From UBA5177 sp002413265 (GTDB taxonomy: Bacteria > Chloroflexota > UBA5177): DNA of 64,000 nucleotides. The stretch's first letter is position 1; every line of letters starts with the position of its first letter. This document shows positions 1-7,776 of the stretch, piece after piece. A model generated the notes under the pieces. The model saw only the letters and a program-made list of their open reading frames with translations. It had not been told where the DNA came from and ran no database searches. A program made the position numbers and the translations under genes. The stretch is taken from NCBI GenBank assembly GCA_036752825.1, contig DAIORV010000001.1:71335-135334 (forward strand), given 5' to 3'.

Positions 1-516
1 ATCGATGTTCTCCATGGTTTCAGGGGAGCCGAGAACGTCGTTCCCCAGCGGGCTTCCCGCGAACAGCTCTCGACGAACCAGGTCCATAACCTTCTGTGGC
101 GGCCGATCGTCTCTTTGGCTGATCTCCTGCAGCTGAAGCGTCCGGACGCTCTCCACCGCGTCATCAGGGAACGCCGGGAAGCGGGCGCAGTCCCCGAGCA
201 GGTCCAGCGCTTCAAGGAGTCTGTCTCCCAGCATCTGGCAGCTCATGACGTGCATTTCGATGCCGGCGGAGGAGTCGTAAGACGCTCCGAGTCGGTCGAA
301 CTGCTCGGAAATCTCCCTTGCGCTTCGATGCTCCGTTCCTCGAAAAATCATCTGCTCGAGGAAGTGCGAAATCCCAAAATGCTTTGCGGACTCGTCCCGC
401 GCTCCGACTCCGAATAGCAGGCCCACGGCAGCCGACTGCACGCCAGCCATTGGCTCCCCGACGACCTGGGTACCATTCGACAGGCGTTGTCGAAGAAAGC
501 GCTCTCCCTTTTCCAT
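1..516 (-). CDS. M16 family peptidase, partial (C-terminal part lies outside the window)
   Basis: The 172 visible codons are the N-terminal domain of an M16B (pitrilysin/processing-peptidase-like) zinc protease. In this family HxxEH plus a Glu about 76 residues on binds zinc. Here the motif reads H51-F-L-E54-Q55, followed by RGTEHRSA, and a Glu is present at 131, exactly 76 residues after position 55. Three of the four key residues are therefore kept, but the second zinc-binding His is Gln. M16B proteins often work as an active/inactive pair, so this may be the non-catalytic partner or a damaged enzyme. The ATG at 516 gives a normal M16 N terminus. It is first in line after the dehydrogenase gene on the same strand. 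Confidence 0.85.
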   Translation of the reverse strand, partial: MEKGERFLRQRLSNGTQVVGEPMAGVQSAAVGLLFGVGARDESAKHFGISHFLEQMIFRGTEHRSAREISEQFDRLGASYDSSAGIEMHVMSCQMLGDRLLEALDLLGDCARFPAFPDDAVESVRTLQLQEISQRDDRPPQKVMDLVRRELFAGSPLGNDVLGSPETMENID

Positions 517-587
517 CGCTATCCTTCCCAGGCTCTCCCAGATCAACCGGAGCCATTTAAGGATACTTTAGCGTCGAGCAATTTCCC

Positions 588-1613
588 CTAGTAGCCGCCC
601 TCACGGTCGACCATGTTCAGCAGCGGCTGGCCGTCCAGAAAGCGGCGCAGGTTTACCTCGAAGAGATGTGCCCCGCGCTCCCGAGTATGCTCTCCCAGCC
701 CCCCAATATGAGGACTCACTATCACATTTGGCGTAGACCAGAGAGGGCTGCTGCGTGGAAGCGGCTCGTGTTCGAAGACATCCAGACCCGCCCCCGCGAT
801 CGAGCCCTCTTGCAGCGCCTGAATCAAGGCGTTCTCATCTACCACCGCGCCGCGACCCAGGTTGAAGAAGAGCGCTCCTCGTTTCATGCTGCCGAAGGCC
901 TCCTGCCCGAAGCTTCCTTTCGTGCCGTCAGTCAGCGGTAGGAGGAGGAGCACGATGTCGCTCTGGGACAGCACCTCCCCGAGTCGGTCTGCAGGGTAGA
1001 CGGTGTCCGGCCCTTTCTGAGTCGGTTCCAGCCAGGGAGGATCTTCATACTCCCCCACCTGGTCCTCTAGCTCGCGGGGCACAGGCGCTGACCAACGGGT
1101 TCCCACTACCCGCATGCCAAAGGCGTGCGCGATGTGGGCAACTCCAGCGCCAATCTTTCCCCACCCTATGATTCCAAGTGTCTTGCCGCGCAGCTCGACT
1201 AGTCGTATTTGAGCCTGCCGGGTGTCATGCACCCACTCTCCCCGCGATTGCGCTCTTACCAGAGGCGCTATCTGCCGGCTTAGCGAGAGCAGCAAGGCGA
1301 AGAAATGTTCTGCCATCGGTACCGTATGTACCCCCTGGGACGCGGTGATCGTCACTGCGCTCTCCCAGACGGGAAGCTGGCGTATGTGGTCGGCTCCGGC
1401 ACTCGGGAGCTGTATCCACCTCAGATGTGGCGATTCCCTCGGCACGTTCTCCGGAATCTGCCAGGTGTAAAGCACCTCGGCTTCGCGCACAGCTTGACGA
1501 AGCTCCTCGTCAGTGCGGGCGGTTACGAACCGAACGCGCGCCTCAAATTCCGCCACAGGGAAGTTAGAGGCGAGTGAGCCGCCGCTCACGACTAATAGTC
1601 TCTTGTCTCTCAT
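588..1613 (-). CDS. D-isomer specific 2-hydroxyacid dehydrogenase, NAD-binding
   Basis: 341 residues with the fold order of the 2-hydroxyacid dehydrogenase family: an N-terminal substrate segment, then a Rossmann domain with the dinucleotide motif GWGKIG near residue 150. The catalytic Arg (NLGRGAVVDE), Glu (DVFEHEP) and His (SPHIGG) are in the usual order. A roughly 25-residue Pro/Glu-rich stretch enlarges the loop after the second Rossmann strand. The family oxidises or reduces 2-hydroxy/2-keto acids with NAD(P)H; the substrate cannot be read from sequence. Its start overlaps the stop of the upstream epimerase gene by 4 bp, so the two are probably translated together. Confidence 0.9.
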   Translation of the reverse strand: MRDKRLLVVSGGSLASNFPVAEFEARVRFVTARTDEELRQAVREAEVLYTWQIPENVPRESPHLRWIQLPSAGADHIRQLPVWESAVTITASQGVHTVPMAEHFFALLLSLSRQIAPLVRAQSRGEWVHDTRQAQIRLVELRGKTLGIIGWGKIGAGVAHIAHAFGMRVVGTRWSAPVPRELEDQVGEYEDPPWLEPTQKGPDTVYPADRLGEVLSQSDIVLLLLPLTDGTKGSFGQEAFGSMKRGALFFNLGRGAVVDENALIQALQEGSIAGAGLDVFEHEPLPRSSPLWSTPNVIVSPHIGGLGEHTRERGAHLFEVNLRRFLDGQPLLNMVDREGGY

Positions 1614-2632
1614 CGAGCCTGCTCGACCCCGAGGCCAGGGCTCTGACCAAGCACGAGTTTGCCGTCCTCTACGAGGACCCCGCGAAAAGGGTCATCGTCG
1701 ATGAGCAGGTGACCGTCGAGATCTGCATAGTCGATCAGTGGAGAAAGATGTGCGGCCGCCGTGATGGCTAGCGAGCTCTCGATCATGCAGCCCATCATCA
1801 CGCTGAGGCCCAAGCCGCGGGCTATGTGGATCATCTCAAGTGCCGGATAGATGCCTCCGCACTTCATGAGCTTGATGTTGATCCCGTCGACATAGGGGGC
1901 GACCTTCGCCACGTCGCTCGGGGCTATGCAGCTCTCGTCGGCTATGACGGGGAGTGAAACCGCGCTGCGGACGTAGCCCAGGCCCTCGAGGTCGTGGCCG
2001 TGGACTGGTTGCTCGATGAACTCCAGATCGTATTCGGCCAGCCGCTCGATTTTTTCGACGGCCTCCTTGGGTTTCCATGCCATGTTGGCATCGACTCGAA
2101 TTAAAGCATCGGGCCGTTCGGCCCGAATTGCTTTCAGGTTTGCCTCATCGTTGTCCGTGCCGACTTTGACCTTTAGAACCGGGTAGCTGCCCGCCTCTAC
2201 AGCCTTGCGCGCCATGACCTCCGGGGTGTCGATGCCGATGGTGTATGAGGTTCGTGGTGCCTCTAGCGGATCGAGGCCGAGAATTTCATAGACGGGCGCA
2301 CCAAGTCTCTTGCCGAGAAGATCGTAGGCGGCCATGTCGACAGCGGCTTTGGCAGCGGGATTGAGCATGGCGACGTCATCCATCAGAGCGTGGAGCGCGC
2401 TGATCGATAGCGGAGCGTCGACTTCGGCCAGTCGATCGTTCAGGGCGGCAAGGTATACGAGGACCGTGCTCCCAAGTTCGCCGTAGTGCGGACTGGGTGC
2501 AGCTTCGCCGATGCCGGAGCTGTCGTCCTGGGTAAGGGTGAGGTGGACTGTTTCGGCGAGAACTTGCGTGCCGCGGGCGATGGTGAAGGGGTCGTGGAGC
2601 TGGAGCTCGACAGGCTCAAAGGCGAGGTCCAT
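1610..2632 (-). CDS. Dipeptide epimerase (L-Ala-D/L-Glu epimerase type, enolase superfamily)
   Basis: 340 residues of the muconate-lactonizing subgroup of the enolase superfamily. The catalytic KxK is in LKVKVG (about residue 153). Metal ligands are the Asp of IRVDANMAW, the Glu of FIEQPV and the Asp of VIADES, and the second catalytic Lys is in NIKLMKCGG. Family members with this pattern epimerise dipeptides such as L-Ala-D-Glu from cell-wall peptide recycling. The exact dipeptide specificity is inferred, not seen. The ATG at 2632 is preceded by a GGAGG Shine-Dalgarno. It is the first gene of a minus-strand operon with the dehydrogenase and perhaps the M16 gene. Confidence 0.88.
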   Translation of the reverse strand: MDLAFEPVELQLHDPFTIARGTQVLAETVHLTLTQDDSSGIGEAAPSPHYGELGSTVLVYLAALNDRLAEVDAPLSISALHALMDDVAMLNPAAKAAVDMAAYDLLGKRLGAPVYEILGLDPLEAPRTSYTIGIDTPEVMARKAVEAGSYPVLKVKVGTDNDEANLKAIRAERPDALIRVDANMAWKPKEAVEKIERLAEYDLEFIEQPVHGHDLEGLGYVRSAVSLPVIADESCIAPSDVAKVAPYVDGINIKLMKCGGIYPALEMIHIARGLGLSVMMGCMIESSLAITAAAHLSPLIDYADLDGHLLIDDDPFRGVLVEDGKLVLGQSPGLGVEQAR

Positions 2633-2657
2633 CCGGCCTCCTGCGGCTAGGTAGTCG

Positions 2658-2663
2658 ATTGTA
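2658..2663 (-). promoter_or_regulatory. Candidate extended -10 for the epimerase operon
   Basis: On the minus strand TACAAT is preceded by TGA, an extended -10 (TGn) arrangement, 25 bases upstream of the epimerase ATG. No good -35 hexamer is present. It lies back to back with the imuB promoter in a 133-bp divergent region. Confidence 0.45.
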
Positions 2664-2692
2664 TCAATGCCTTTCTGGCGAGGGACTCATGA

Positions 2693-2721
2693 TTGACAAT
2701 GATTAGAACTTATGTTCTAAT
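2693..2721 (+). promoter_or_regulatory. Sigma-70 type promoter of the imuB-dnaE2 operon
   Basis: A consensus -35 TTGACA (2693-2698) is followed by a 17-base spacer and TCTAAT (2716-2721), a 5/6 match to the -10. It is the strongest-looking promoter in the window. The spacer and the -10 are covered by a perfect inverted repeat, so a bound repressor would directly exclude RNA polymerase. Confidence 0.8.
2702..2721. promoter_or_regulatory. LexA-type SOS box overlapping the imuB promoter
   Basis: Perfect inverted repeat ATTAGAAC-N4-GTTCTAAT. The core GAAC-N4-GTTC is the established LexA/DinR operator half-site arrangement of Firmicutes, Actinobacteria and some Chloroflexi. It overlaps the spacer and -10 of the promoter in front of imuB, and the downstream genes are classic SOS mutagenesis genes. 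Binding by LexA is inferred; lexA itself is not in this window. Confidence 0.85.
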
Positions 2722-2765
2722 GAAGAACCCCAACCTGTGGCGCTGCCACTGTCGCGGAGGCGCCG

Positions 2766-4325
2766 GTGATTCTCTTTCTGCGTATCGTCCCCGGCCTCTC
2801 GGTTGCTCTGCTGGAACGAGATCGACCCGAGCTTCGATCTCGGCCTCTGGTCATTGGGCAATCTGGTGGACGCGGGTTAGTGCTCGAAGCAAATACCTCC
2901 GCCCAAGGCTTTGGTATTCAACCCGGAATAACGCTCGCTCAGGCTCGTCATCACTGTCCTGATGCACTCGTTCTTATGATCGATTTCGCCCGCTGCTCCG
3001 CCGTCTGGGAGGAGATATGCGTCGTACTTCGCAGCTTCACTCCCCTCGTCCAGCCGCTCGAGCCAGGATCGGCCGTCTGCGACTTTTCCGGCTGCGAGCG
3101 GCATTGGGGAGATGCATGGAGCACTGCGCGCAGCGTCGCCGGTGCAATTTTCGGAGATACCGGAATCAAGCCGTGGATCGGCATCGGTGCTAATCGTCTG
3201 GTTGCCGAGCTTGCCTCTGTTGTGGCCGATACCGATACCGATGGCATAGCAGTGGTTGAGCAGGGAGAAGAGCAGGCCTTCCTGGCGGATCTTCCGCTTA
3301 CCTCGCTACCCGAGGTCGACTCAAACCTAACGCTCACCTTCCAGGTATTGGGACTTGCCACCGCTGGCCAGTTTGCTGCCCTGCCCACCTCATCCGTGAA
3401 GAATCGCTTCGGCGCATTGGGGGAGCGGCTCCATCGCTATGCCCGAGGGATAGATTTTCGCCCTATCGTTCCACCACCCCTCAGCCCGGCTATTAGCGCC
3501 CGCTACGAATGTGAAGAAGGAACTCCGGAGGAGGCTCTCGACGGCCTTCGAAAGCTCGCTCTTCGAGTGTCTTCCGAGCTTCAACAAAAGAGGCTCGAAG
3601 GGAAGGTCATTACGGTGCGGTTGTTCTGGGCTCATGCCTCAAATGGAATGACCCTGCTACCGAAAAATGGAGCTCGATCTCTCCCTGGCCGAGTCCCACC
3701 ACTTCTTTCGAACGGTGATGAGAATGATCGACCTCCTCAAACCGAGCCTCCCCCTCCACCTGGAGACGCGCTGCTTTCGAGCGGGATTAAAGCCAATATC
3801 CCTATCCCCTACCGTATTCACTCCTATGCTCTTCCTCAACCAAACATTGACATGGGAAAACCACTTTTGACCAAACAAACCCATTCCCCCTCGTCTCGAG
3901 ATGAAAATGCTCTTTCGACCAAACAAACCCATTTCCAACCAGGCACTTTGACCGCCATGGTCCGGACGCCTATCAGTGCCGAAGCTCCATTGGCTGAGCG
4001 GGCGCAGCGACTTCTCCTTGGGCGGTTCGCGAAACGAAAGGATGAGCGGTCTCTTCGACTGGAGGCACTCGAGCTGGAGGTCTCTGAGTTCGCTCAGCCT
4101 GAACAGATCAGCTTTGCTGAGCTGAATCGGATTAGTGACACCGGCGGGCTCGCTGGTATGAGTCCCGAGCGGCGGAGTGCGCTACTCCATGGAGATGAAA
4201 CCTGGGCTGCTCGGTACGGGCACACTGCCTTCCGTCATGTGGCATCAATTGATCCGACCAATGTGGTGACGGAACGGCGAGTGCGTTGGGCTGAAGGTTT
4301 GAAGATGGCTCGGGGACGAGTATGA
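2766..4325 (+). CDS. imuB: ImuB-like Y-family polymerase homologue (mutasome subunit)
   Basis: 519 residues of the Y-family fold but of the non-catalytic ImuB type. The N terminus reads LRIVPGLSVALLER where active polymerases carry the first catalytic Asp, and the SxDE motif is replaced by CDFSGCERHWG near residue 118. ImuB acts as an adaptor that brings DnaE2 to the beta clamp during SOS translesion synthesis. The start is GTG 2766, 5 bases after GGAGG. The stop overlaps the DUF6504 gene (ATGA). About 100 residues (near 297-396) form a Pro/Ser/Thr-rich, lower-GC block that splits the little-finger domain and looks inserted: removing it joins NGMT to AMVRTPIS, which then reads like a normal Y-family little finger. 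No imuA is nearby. Confidence 0.87.
   Translation: MILFLRIVPGLSVALLERDRPELRSRPLVIGQSGGRGLVLEANTSAQGFGIQPGITLAQARHHCPDALVLMIDFARCSAVWEEICVVLRSFTPLVQPLEPGSAVCDFSGCERHWGDAWSTARSVAGAIFGDTGIKPWIGIGANRLVAELASVVADTDTDGIAVVEQGEEQAFLADLPLTSLPEVDSNLTLTFQVLGLATAGQFAALPTSSVKNRFGALGERLHRYARGIDFRPIVPPPLSPAISARYECEEGTPEEALDGLRKLALRVSSELQQKRLEGKVITVRLFWAHASNGMTLLPKNGARSLPGRVPPLLSNGDENDRPPQTEPPPPPGDALLSSGIKANIPIPYRIHSYALPQPNIDMGKPLLTKQTHSPSSRDENALSTKQTHFQPGTLTAMVRTPISAEAPLAERAQRLLLGRFAKRKDERSLRLEALELEVSEFAQPEQISFAELNRISDTGGLAGMSPERRSALLHGDETWAARYGHTAFRHVASIDPTNVVTERRVRWAEGLKMARGRV
3654..3953 (+). other. Putative 300-bp in-frame insertion inside imuB
   Basis: The pentamer TGACC occurs at 3649-3653 and again exactly 300 bp later at 3949-3953. 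Deleting one copy plus the sequence between restores an uninterrupted Y-family little-finger reading. The block is more A/T- and C-rich than the flanks, contains a near-perfect direct repeat, and is open in more than one frame (plus-strand frame from 3667 to 3870; minus strand 3657-3938). No terminal inverted repeats or transposase motif were recognised, so the class of element is unknown. Confidence 0.55.
3864..3933 (+). repeat. Two 22-bp direct repeats, period 48 bp
   Basis: Copies at 3864-3885 and 3912-3933 match at 21 of 22 positions; their core GACCAAACAAACCCATT is identical. A truncated third copy of the left end (CACTTTGACC) is at 3944-3953. In the imuB frame each full copy encodes TKQTH. 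They lie inside the putative insertion. Confidence 0.85.
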
Positions 4326-4561
4326 CAAAGCTGTACTTCGAGCCGATCACCGTGAAGTGTGAAGATGGCCGTCCACGTTCCTTCATATGGCGAAGAACGC
4401 TTCATCCCATCAGTAGTGTCCTTAAACGTTGGATTGTTTGTGTTGACTGGTGGCGGCAGGAGATTTCCCGCCAGTACTACAAAGTCGAGTGCGAAAACCT
4501 GGGCGTCTACGAGATCTATCGAGAACACGATAGGTGGTTTCTCGAGCGGCTCTATGACTGA
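4322..4561 (+). CDS. DUF6504 family protein, mutasome-associated
   Basis: 79 residues rich in Trp, Arg and Tyr: conserved-looking blocks are FIWRRTLHPISSVLKRW, DWWRQ and YYKVECENLGVYEIYRE, ending WFLERLYD. This matches my recollection of DUF6504, a short family encoded beside imuB/dnaE2 in Actinobacteria and Chloroflexi. Its biochemical role is not established. It overlaps imuB by 4 bp and shares one base with the dnaE2 start (TGATG), so its production is tightly tied to both. A role as a small ImuB/DnaE2 partner or nucleic-acid-binding module is inference from position only. Confidence 0.75.
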   Translation: MTKLYFEPITVKCEDGRPRSFIWRRTLHPISSVLKRWIVCVDWWRQEISRQYYKVECENLGVYEIYREHDRWFLERLYD

Positions 4562-7500
4562 TGATCCATCTCCACACACACAGCAACTTCAGCTTCCTGG
4601 ACGGAGCTTCGGCGCCTGATCGTCTGGTAAAGCGGGCCGCCGAGCTGGAAATGCCGGCCCTCGCCTTGACTGACCATCACGGACTTTACGGTGCCGTACG
4701 CTTTCTTCACGCGGCAAAAGCTGCAGGCATAAAACCCATCATCGGTGCCGAGATCTGCCTGCGTTCGGAGAATGGAGAAGGCCAGGCAAAGCCACATCTG
4801 GTGCTCCTCGCTAGAAATAGGGTGGGCTATGCAAATCTCTGCCGCATCATCACCAAGGCGCAGCTCGACTATCAGGATGATCCTCAGATCACCCTCACCG
4901 ATCTTGCTCCGTATCACGAAGGCCTTATTGCGCTCTCTGGTTGCCGGCGAGGTGAGCTTCCGCGTGCCCTCTTAGCCGGCCATAGAGAGGAGGCGCTGTC
5001 AATCGCACGGCGCTATGCGGACCTCTTTGGTGACCGCTTCTTGATTGAGCTCGAGCATCACCTTCTCCCCGACGATGACGCGCTGGTTGATGCGCTGCTC
5101 GACCTAGCAAGGAAGATCGGCCTACGTGCCGTCCTCGCTAACGATGTTCACTATGCCTACCCGCACGAATACCGTCTGCGTGACGTCATGGCTTGTATTC
5201 AGACACGAACCACGCTCGATGAATGGACTGATATCCGTCATGCCAACGGCGAGTACTACCTGAAGTCCCAGCAGGAGATGCGCGAAGCTTTTGCTCTCCC
5301 CGCAAACATCTTCGATGCCTGTCTTGCCACCACCCAAGAGATCGCCGACGATTGCAATCTTGAGCTGCTGGCCGTTTCCTGCCGTCCGCCGGACTATCCC
5401 GTACCTAAAGGTGAAACTGCTTTCTCACACCTCTACACCCTCTGTCAGGAAGGAGTGCGCAAGCTCTATCACCCGCTCACACCAGAAGTTAGCAATCAGC
5501 TCGCTTACGAGCTTTCCATCATCGAGCAGATGGGGCTCGCCTCCTTCTTTCTCTGCGTCTGGGACATCATTCGCTTCTCCCGGGAACACGGCATACGATG
5601 CGCCGGACGGGGTTCGGCCGCCGATTCAATCGTGGCCTATATTCTCGGCATCACCGCGGTCGATCCCCTGGCCAACAATCTGCTTTTCGAGCGCTTCCTC
5701 AATCCCGGACGTGTCGGCATGCCGGATGTGGACATCGACTTCGACTCACGGCGGCGCGACGAGGTCATCGAGTACATACAGGATCGCTACACCACTGAGC
5801 ACGCCGCCATGGTGGCGAACGTCATCACCTATCGTTCTCGCTCTGCCTTCCGAGACGTGGCCAAGGCGATGGGCTTCGCTCCCTCGCTGGTCGATACTCT
5901 CGCCTCGAAGCTCAGCTATCGAGGTGTCAAAGAGATGCGTGAAGAGATGGTTTTGGCAGGTGATGTACAGCCGGCACTCGAGGGAGCCGTCGACGAGAAC
6001 GCGTCGAAAGCTCAGACGCCGCTCGAGCAGGTGATCGAGCTCTGCGAGCAGCTCGACGGCTATCCTCGCCATCTCTCACTTCATAACGGTGGCATGCTCA
6101 TTACTGCCGAGCCACTGATAGATGTGGTCCCGCTCGAATACGCTACCAGTGGCGTCCGCGTCTGTCAGTTCAACAAAGATGATGTCGAGATGCTCGGCCT
6201 GATCAAGTTCGACATCCTCGGTCTGCGAACCCTTTCCATCCTTGACGAAGCCGTGCAAACCATTAAAGAGGTGCGCGGAATCGATCTTCCGATCGACAAC
6301 ATTCCGCTCGACGATCCTGCCTGTTACGACCTGGCATGCTCGTCCAAGACCATCGGCGTCTTTCAGATCGAGAGCCCGGGCCAATGGGCGCTTCTCGCTC
6401 GCGCTCAACCTCGCACGTTCGGCGATCTCATCATTCAGATTGCTCTCTTCCGGCCCGGTCCGTTACAGGGAGGGATGGTCGATCCATACATCGAAAGGCG
6501 TCTAGGCCGGGAGGCGGTCACATACTCCCATCCCAGCCTCGAGAACTGCTTGCGAGACACACTTGGTGTGGTGATCTTCCAGGAACAAGTGCTGCAGGTT
6601 GCGCATGACTTTGCAGGCCTTTCCTACGCTGATGCCGACGGCCTGCGCCGCGCCATGTCCCACTACCGTACCGACACCGAGATGAATGTCTGCCGCGACA
6701 TCTTCGTGGCAAGCGCAGTCGAGCTCGGGCGCGACCGGGAGCTCTCGGAACGCATGTACGAAGCCATTTCGTACTTCTCCGGTTACGGCTTCTGCCGGTC
6801 GCATGCCGCTGCCTTCGCCAAGACCGTCTACCAGACCCTTTTCCTCAAGGTCTATTACCCCGCAGAGTTCCTGGCCGCTATCCTCTCCAACGAGCCCTGC
6901 TGCTATTACCCGACGCAAACCGTCATTGAAGAGGCAAGACGGTGGGGAATACGAGTTCTTCCCGTTGACATAAATAGAAGTACCGCTCGCTATACCGTCG
7001 AACACGGCGCGATTCGTATGGGAATCATGCAGGTAAAGGGACTCACCGAGGACTCAGCACTGGCGGTCGTCGAGGCGCGTGGGAAACGCCCATTCGCTAC
7101 CTTCTCTGACTTCTGGGCACGTACTTCGGTGGATCGTGATGTCGCTGAGGCCCTGATAAGTGTTGGTGCTTTTGACTCTTTGGGGATGAATCGGAGAGCG
7201 TTGCTCTGGGGACTGGAGGAAGTGATCCGTACCGTCGTTCGTAAGCGTGATCTGCAGTCCCGAATGAAGATCGATGTGCGGGCGGGCGCGCCAGATCTTC
7301 CGCCTCTTACCGATCTCGATGTCGCTGGACTTGATTACACACTGCAAGGTGCGTCCGCTCGTTACAGCGTCATGTCCTTCTATCGCCGATCGCTGGCTCG
7401 GGCCAACGTCCTTTCGATAGGACAGATCGAAGGTAAACCGTCAGGCACCACGGTTCGCACTGGGGGCATCGTCATCAGCCGCCAGAGGCCACCCACTGCC

Positions 7501-7776
7501 AAAGGCATGACCTTTCTCGTCCTGGCCGACGAGGAAGGAGAGCTCCCGGTGGCCATCTACCCCAATATCTACGAGAGCCATCGCCTCATTGTGAACGGCA
7601 GCTCATCCCTGGTCATCGAGGGGATAGTCGAGCGAGAGCGTTACGTCACGTCTCTCCTGGCCACACGCCTCTGGCGTCTCAACGATGTCGCCACACTCGA
7701 TACCCGTCCTTCCATCCAGCGCGCCAAGCAGGCCAAGCTCTTCGACTCGGTCGCCACCAAGTACATACCGGGATGA
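4561..7776 (+). CDS. dnaE2: Error-prone DNA polymerase III alpha-type subunit DnaE2 (ImuC)
   Basis: 1071 residues, the usual DnaE2 size, shorter than DnaE1. The N-terminal PHP domain begins IHLHTHSNFSFLDG with LTDHHGLYG following. Catalytic aspartates are in PDVDIDFD (D389, D391) and in IKFDILGLRTL (D551). A C-terminal helix-hairpin-helix and OB-fold region follow (TGGIVISRQRP onward). It extends past DNA lesions with ImuB as clamp adaptor, giving SOS mutagenesis. The linkage to imuB and the SOS promoter is what separates it from replicative DnaE1. The start ATG overlaps the DUF6504 stop by one base. It meets the NUDIX gene tail to tail with no gap. Confidence 0.93.
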   Translation: MIHLHTHSNFSFLDGASAPDRLVKRAAELEMPALALTDHHGLYGAVRFLHAAKAAGIKPIIGAEICLRSENGEGQAKPHLVLLARNRVGYANLCRIITKAQLDYQDDPQITLTDLAPYHEGLIALSGCRRGELPRALLAGHREEALSIARRYADLFGDRFLIELEHHLLPDDDALVDALLDLARKIGLRAVLANDVHYAYPHEYRLRDVMACIQTRTTLDEWTDIRHANGEYYLKSQQEMREAFALPANIFDACLATTQEIADDCNLELLAVSCRPPDYPVPKGETAFSHLYTLCQEGVRKLYHPLTPEVSNQLAYELSIIEQMGLASFFLCVWDIIRFSREHGIRCAGRGSAADSIVAYILGITAVDPLANNLLFERFLNPGRVGMPDVDIDFDSRRRDEVIEYIQDRYTTEHAAMVANVITYRSRSAFRDVAKAMGFAPSLVDTLASKLSYRGVKEMREEMVLAGDVQPALEGAVDENASKAQTPLEQVIELCEQLDGYPRHLSLHNGGMLITAEPLIDVVPLEYATSGVRVCQFNKDDVEMLGLIKFDILGLRTLSILDEAVQTIKEVRGIDLPIDNIPLDDPACYDLACSSKTIGVFQIESPGQWALLARAQPRTFGDLIIQIALFRPGPLQGGMVDPYIERRLGREAVTYSHPSLENCLRDTLGVVIFQEQVLQVAHDFAGLSYADADGLRRAMSHYRTDTEMNVCRDIFVASAVELGRDRELSERMYEAISYFSGYGFCRSHAAAFAKTVYQTLFLKVYYPAEFLAAILSNEPCCYYPTQTVIEEARRWGIRVLPVDINRSTARYTVEHGAIRMGIMQVKGLTEDSALAVVEARGKRPFATFSDFWARTSVDRDVAEALISVGAFDSLGMNRRALLWGLEEVIRTVVRKRDLQSRMKIDVRAGAPDLPPLTDLDVAGLDYTLQGASARYSVMSFYRRSLARANVLSIGQIEGKPSGTTVRTGGIVISRQRPPTAKGMTFLVLADEEGELPVAIYPNIYESHRLIVNGSSSLVIEGIVERERYVTSLLATRLWRLNDVATLDTRPSIQRAKQAKLFDSVATKYIPG

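Noticed and set aside
3651..3870. imuB as a frameshifted pseudogene, with the real reading in the frame from 3667
   Set aside because: A stop precedes that frame at 3649 and another closes it at 3870, while the original frame stays open throughout and resumes a proper little finger at 3954. A 300-bp insertion explains the data with one event.
3657..3938. 93-codon minus-strand frame with repeated MGLFG inside imuB
   Set aside because: The repetition is just the DNA direct repeat read in reverse. No start signal or family; kept only as part of the insertion finding.
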